Below, piece by piece: positions 5,472-6,178 of a DNA stretch of 6,178 nucleotides. The translations under genes and the position numbers were made by a program. A model generated the notes under the pieces. It saw only the letters and a list, made by a program, of their open reading frames with translations. It was not told where the DNA came from and searched no databases. Origin of the DNA: JBKHXU01 sp046565865 (lineage in GTDB: Bacteria > Pseudomonadota > Gammaproteobacteria > Acidiferrobacterales > Sulfurifustaceae); assembly GCA_046565865.1 (NCBI GenBank), contig JBKHXU010000042.1:1-6178 (forward strand), read 5' to 3'. Every line of letters starts with the position of its first letter. Positions within the stretch are counted from its first letter, which is position 1.

Positions 5472-6178
5472 GATGCCGATAACTTCTGGCTCAACGCTAC
5501 CAATGCGCGCAGTTTCTCCCGCGCCGCGCCGCTCGCGATAACCCCGAGCGCCGCCTCGACCCCGGCCTTGATGTCGCGCGCGAGTCCGGCGGCGTAGATC
5601 GCGGTACCGGCGTTGAGCACGACGATGTCGCGCGCGGGGCCCGGCTCGTTCGCCAACACGCGCTCAATACGCTGTAGGCTTTCGGCGGGGGTGGCGACGC
5701 TCAGTTCCGCGAGCCGGCCGGCGGCGATGCCGAACTGCGCCGGGCTGATTTGATATGTCGTCACACGCCCGTTCTTGAGCTCGGCAACGCGCGTCGGCGC
5801 GCCGATGCTGATTTCATCCAAGCCGTCGTCGGCATGCACCACCAGCACGTGCGCCGCGCCGAGCCGCGCGAACACCTGCGCCAGCGGCTCGACCCATTGT
5901 GCGCTGTAGACGCCGATGACGTGGTTCGGCGCCGCCGCCGGATTGGTCAGCGGTCCGAGCAGATTAAAGATCGTGCGCACGCCCATCTCGCGTCGCGGCC
6001 CGATCGCGTGCTTCATCGCGCCATGGTGCTTCGGTGCAAACATGAAACCGACACCGACCTCGCGCACGCACCGCCCCACTTGCTCGGGCGTGAGATCGAG
6101 ATTCACGCCCGCGGCCTCGAGCACGTCGGCGCTGCCGGTCTTGCCGGACACCGAGCGGTTGCCGTGCTTGGCCACCTT
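5468..6178 (-). CDS. trpD: anthranilate phosphoribosyltransferase, C-terminal part (cut by right edge)
   Basis: TrpD transfers phosphoribose from PRPP to anthranilate, the second step of tryptophan synthesis. About 236 C-terminal residues are present; complete family members have about 340, so roughly 100 N-terminal residues, including the first GTGGD-type PRPP loop, lie beyond 6178. The visible part opens with KVAKHGNRSVSGKTGSADVL, the second substrate loop, so the GTG at 6175 is an internal valine codon and not a start. It continues with FMFAPKHHGAMK, then MGVRTIFNLLGPLTNPA, and then HADDGLDE, whose last D-E pair coordinates magnesium in characterised enzymes. The gene stops with TGA at 5468-5470, overlapping the trpC start. 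No defect is seen. It is a stand-alone TrpD in the visible portion; whether TrpG is fused upstream cannot be seen. Confidence 0.96.
   Translation of the reverse strand, partial: KVAKHGNRSVSGKTGSADVLEAAGVNLDLTPEQVGRCVREVGVGFMFAPKHHGAMKHAIGPRREMGVRTIFNLLGPLTNPAAAPNHVIGVYSAQWVEPLAQVFARLGAAHVLVVHADDGLDEISIGAPTRVAELKNGRVTTYQISPAQFGIAAGRLAELSVATPAESLQRIERVLANEPGPARDIVVLNAGTAIYAAGLARDIKAGVEAALGVIASGAAREKLRALVALSQKLSAS

Noticed and set aside
1..6178. CRISPR array, tRNA or rRNA gene, insertion sequence, phage or defence system
   Set aside because: No regularly spaced repeats, tRNA-like cloverleaf, transposase or terminal inverted repeats were seen on either strand; apart from the four-helix-bundle remnant, the genes are housekeeping or ordinary chromosomal families.

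Overview
The window looks like chromosomal DNA of a GC-rich proteobacterium, most likely a gammaproteobacterium. It has a ubiquinone-pathway hydroxylase (Coq7), an rplM-rpsI ribosomal operon, a trpD-trpC pair followed by an OsmC/YhfA-type gene, and AT-rich islands with sigma70-like promoters in otherwise GC-rich DNA. The placement comes from gene content and from protein motifs recognised by eye; no search was run.

Layout from left to right: (1) 1-362, minus strand: a four-helix-bundle (S23/IVP family) gene, broken by an apparent one-base deletion and cut by the left edge, with two 14-bp direct repeats just upstream. (2) 377-1217, minus: the rplM-rpsI operon (L13, S9), preceded by a short leader and a sigma70-like promoter. 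(3) 1218-1581: a 364-bp stretch without protein genes. Besides the rplM promoter, it holds on the minus strand a good promoter, about 140 bp of non-coding sequence with several potential hairpins, and a strong intrinsic terminator. Together these look like a stand-alone small RNA gene, and one predicted loop carries the anti-Shine-Dalgarno core CCUCCU. (4) 1582-1848, minus: a thioredoxin-fold [2Fe-2S] ferredoxin, divergent from (5) 1937-2587, plus: coq7. (6) 2584-6178, minus: a tight gene run, trpD (partial) - trpC - osmC-like - DUF885 metallopeptidase-like. Its junctions are a GTGA overlap, an ATGA overlap and a 3-bp gap, and it converges on coq7 with overlapping stop codons.

How the genes work together: TrpD and TrpC catalyse consecutive steps of tryptophan synthesis. 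The OsmC-like and DUF885 genes are probably translated from the same message, but nothing in the sequence gives them a role in tryptophan synthesis. L13 and S9 are co-expressed ribosomal proteins. Coq7 performs the last hydroxylation of ubiquinone synthesis; the divergent ferredoxin is a conceivable, unproven redox partner. Most of the window is ordinary housekeeping DNA. The part that deserves a second look is the putative small RNA between the ferredoxin gene and rplM.
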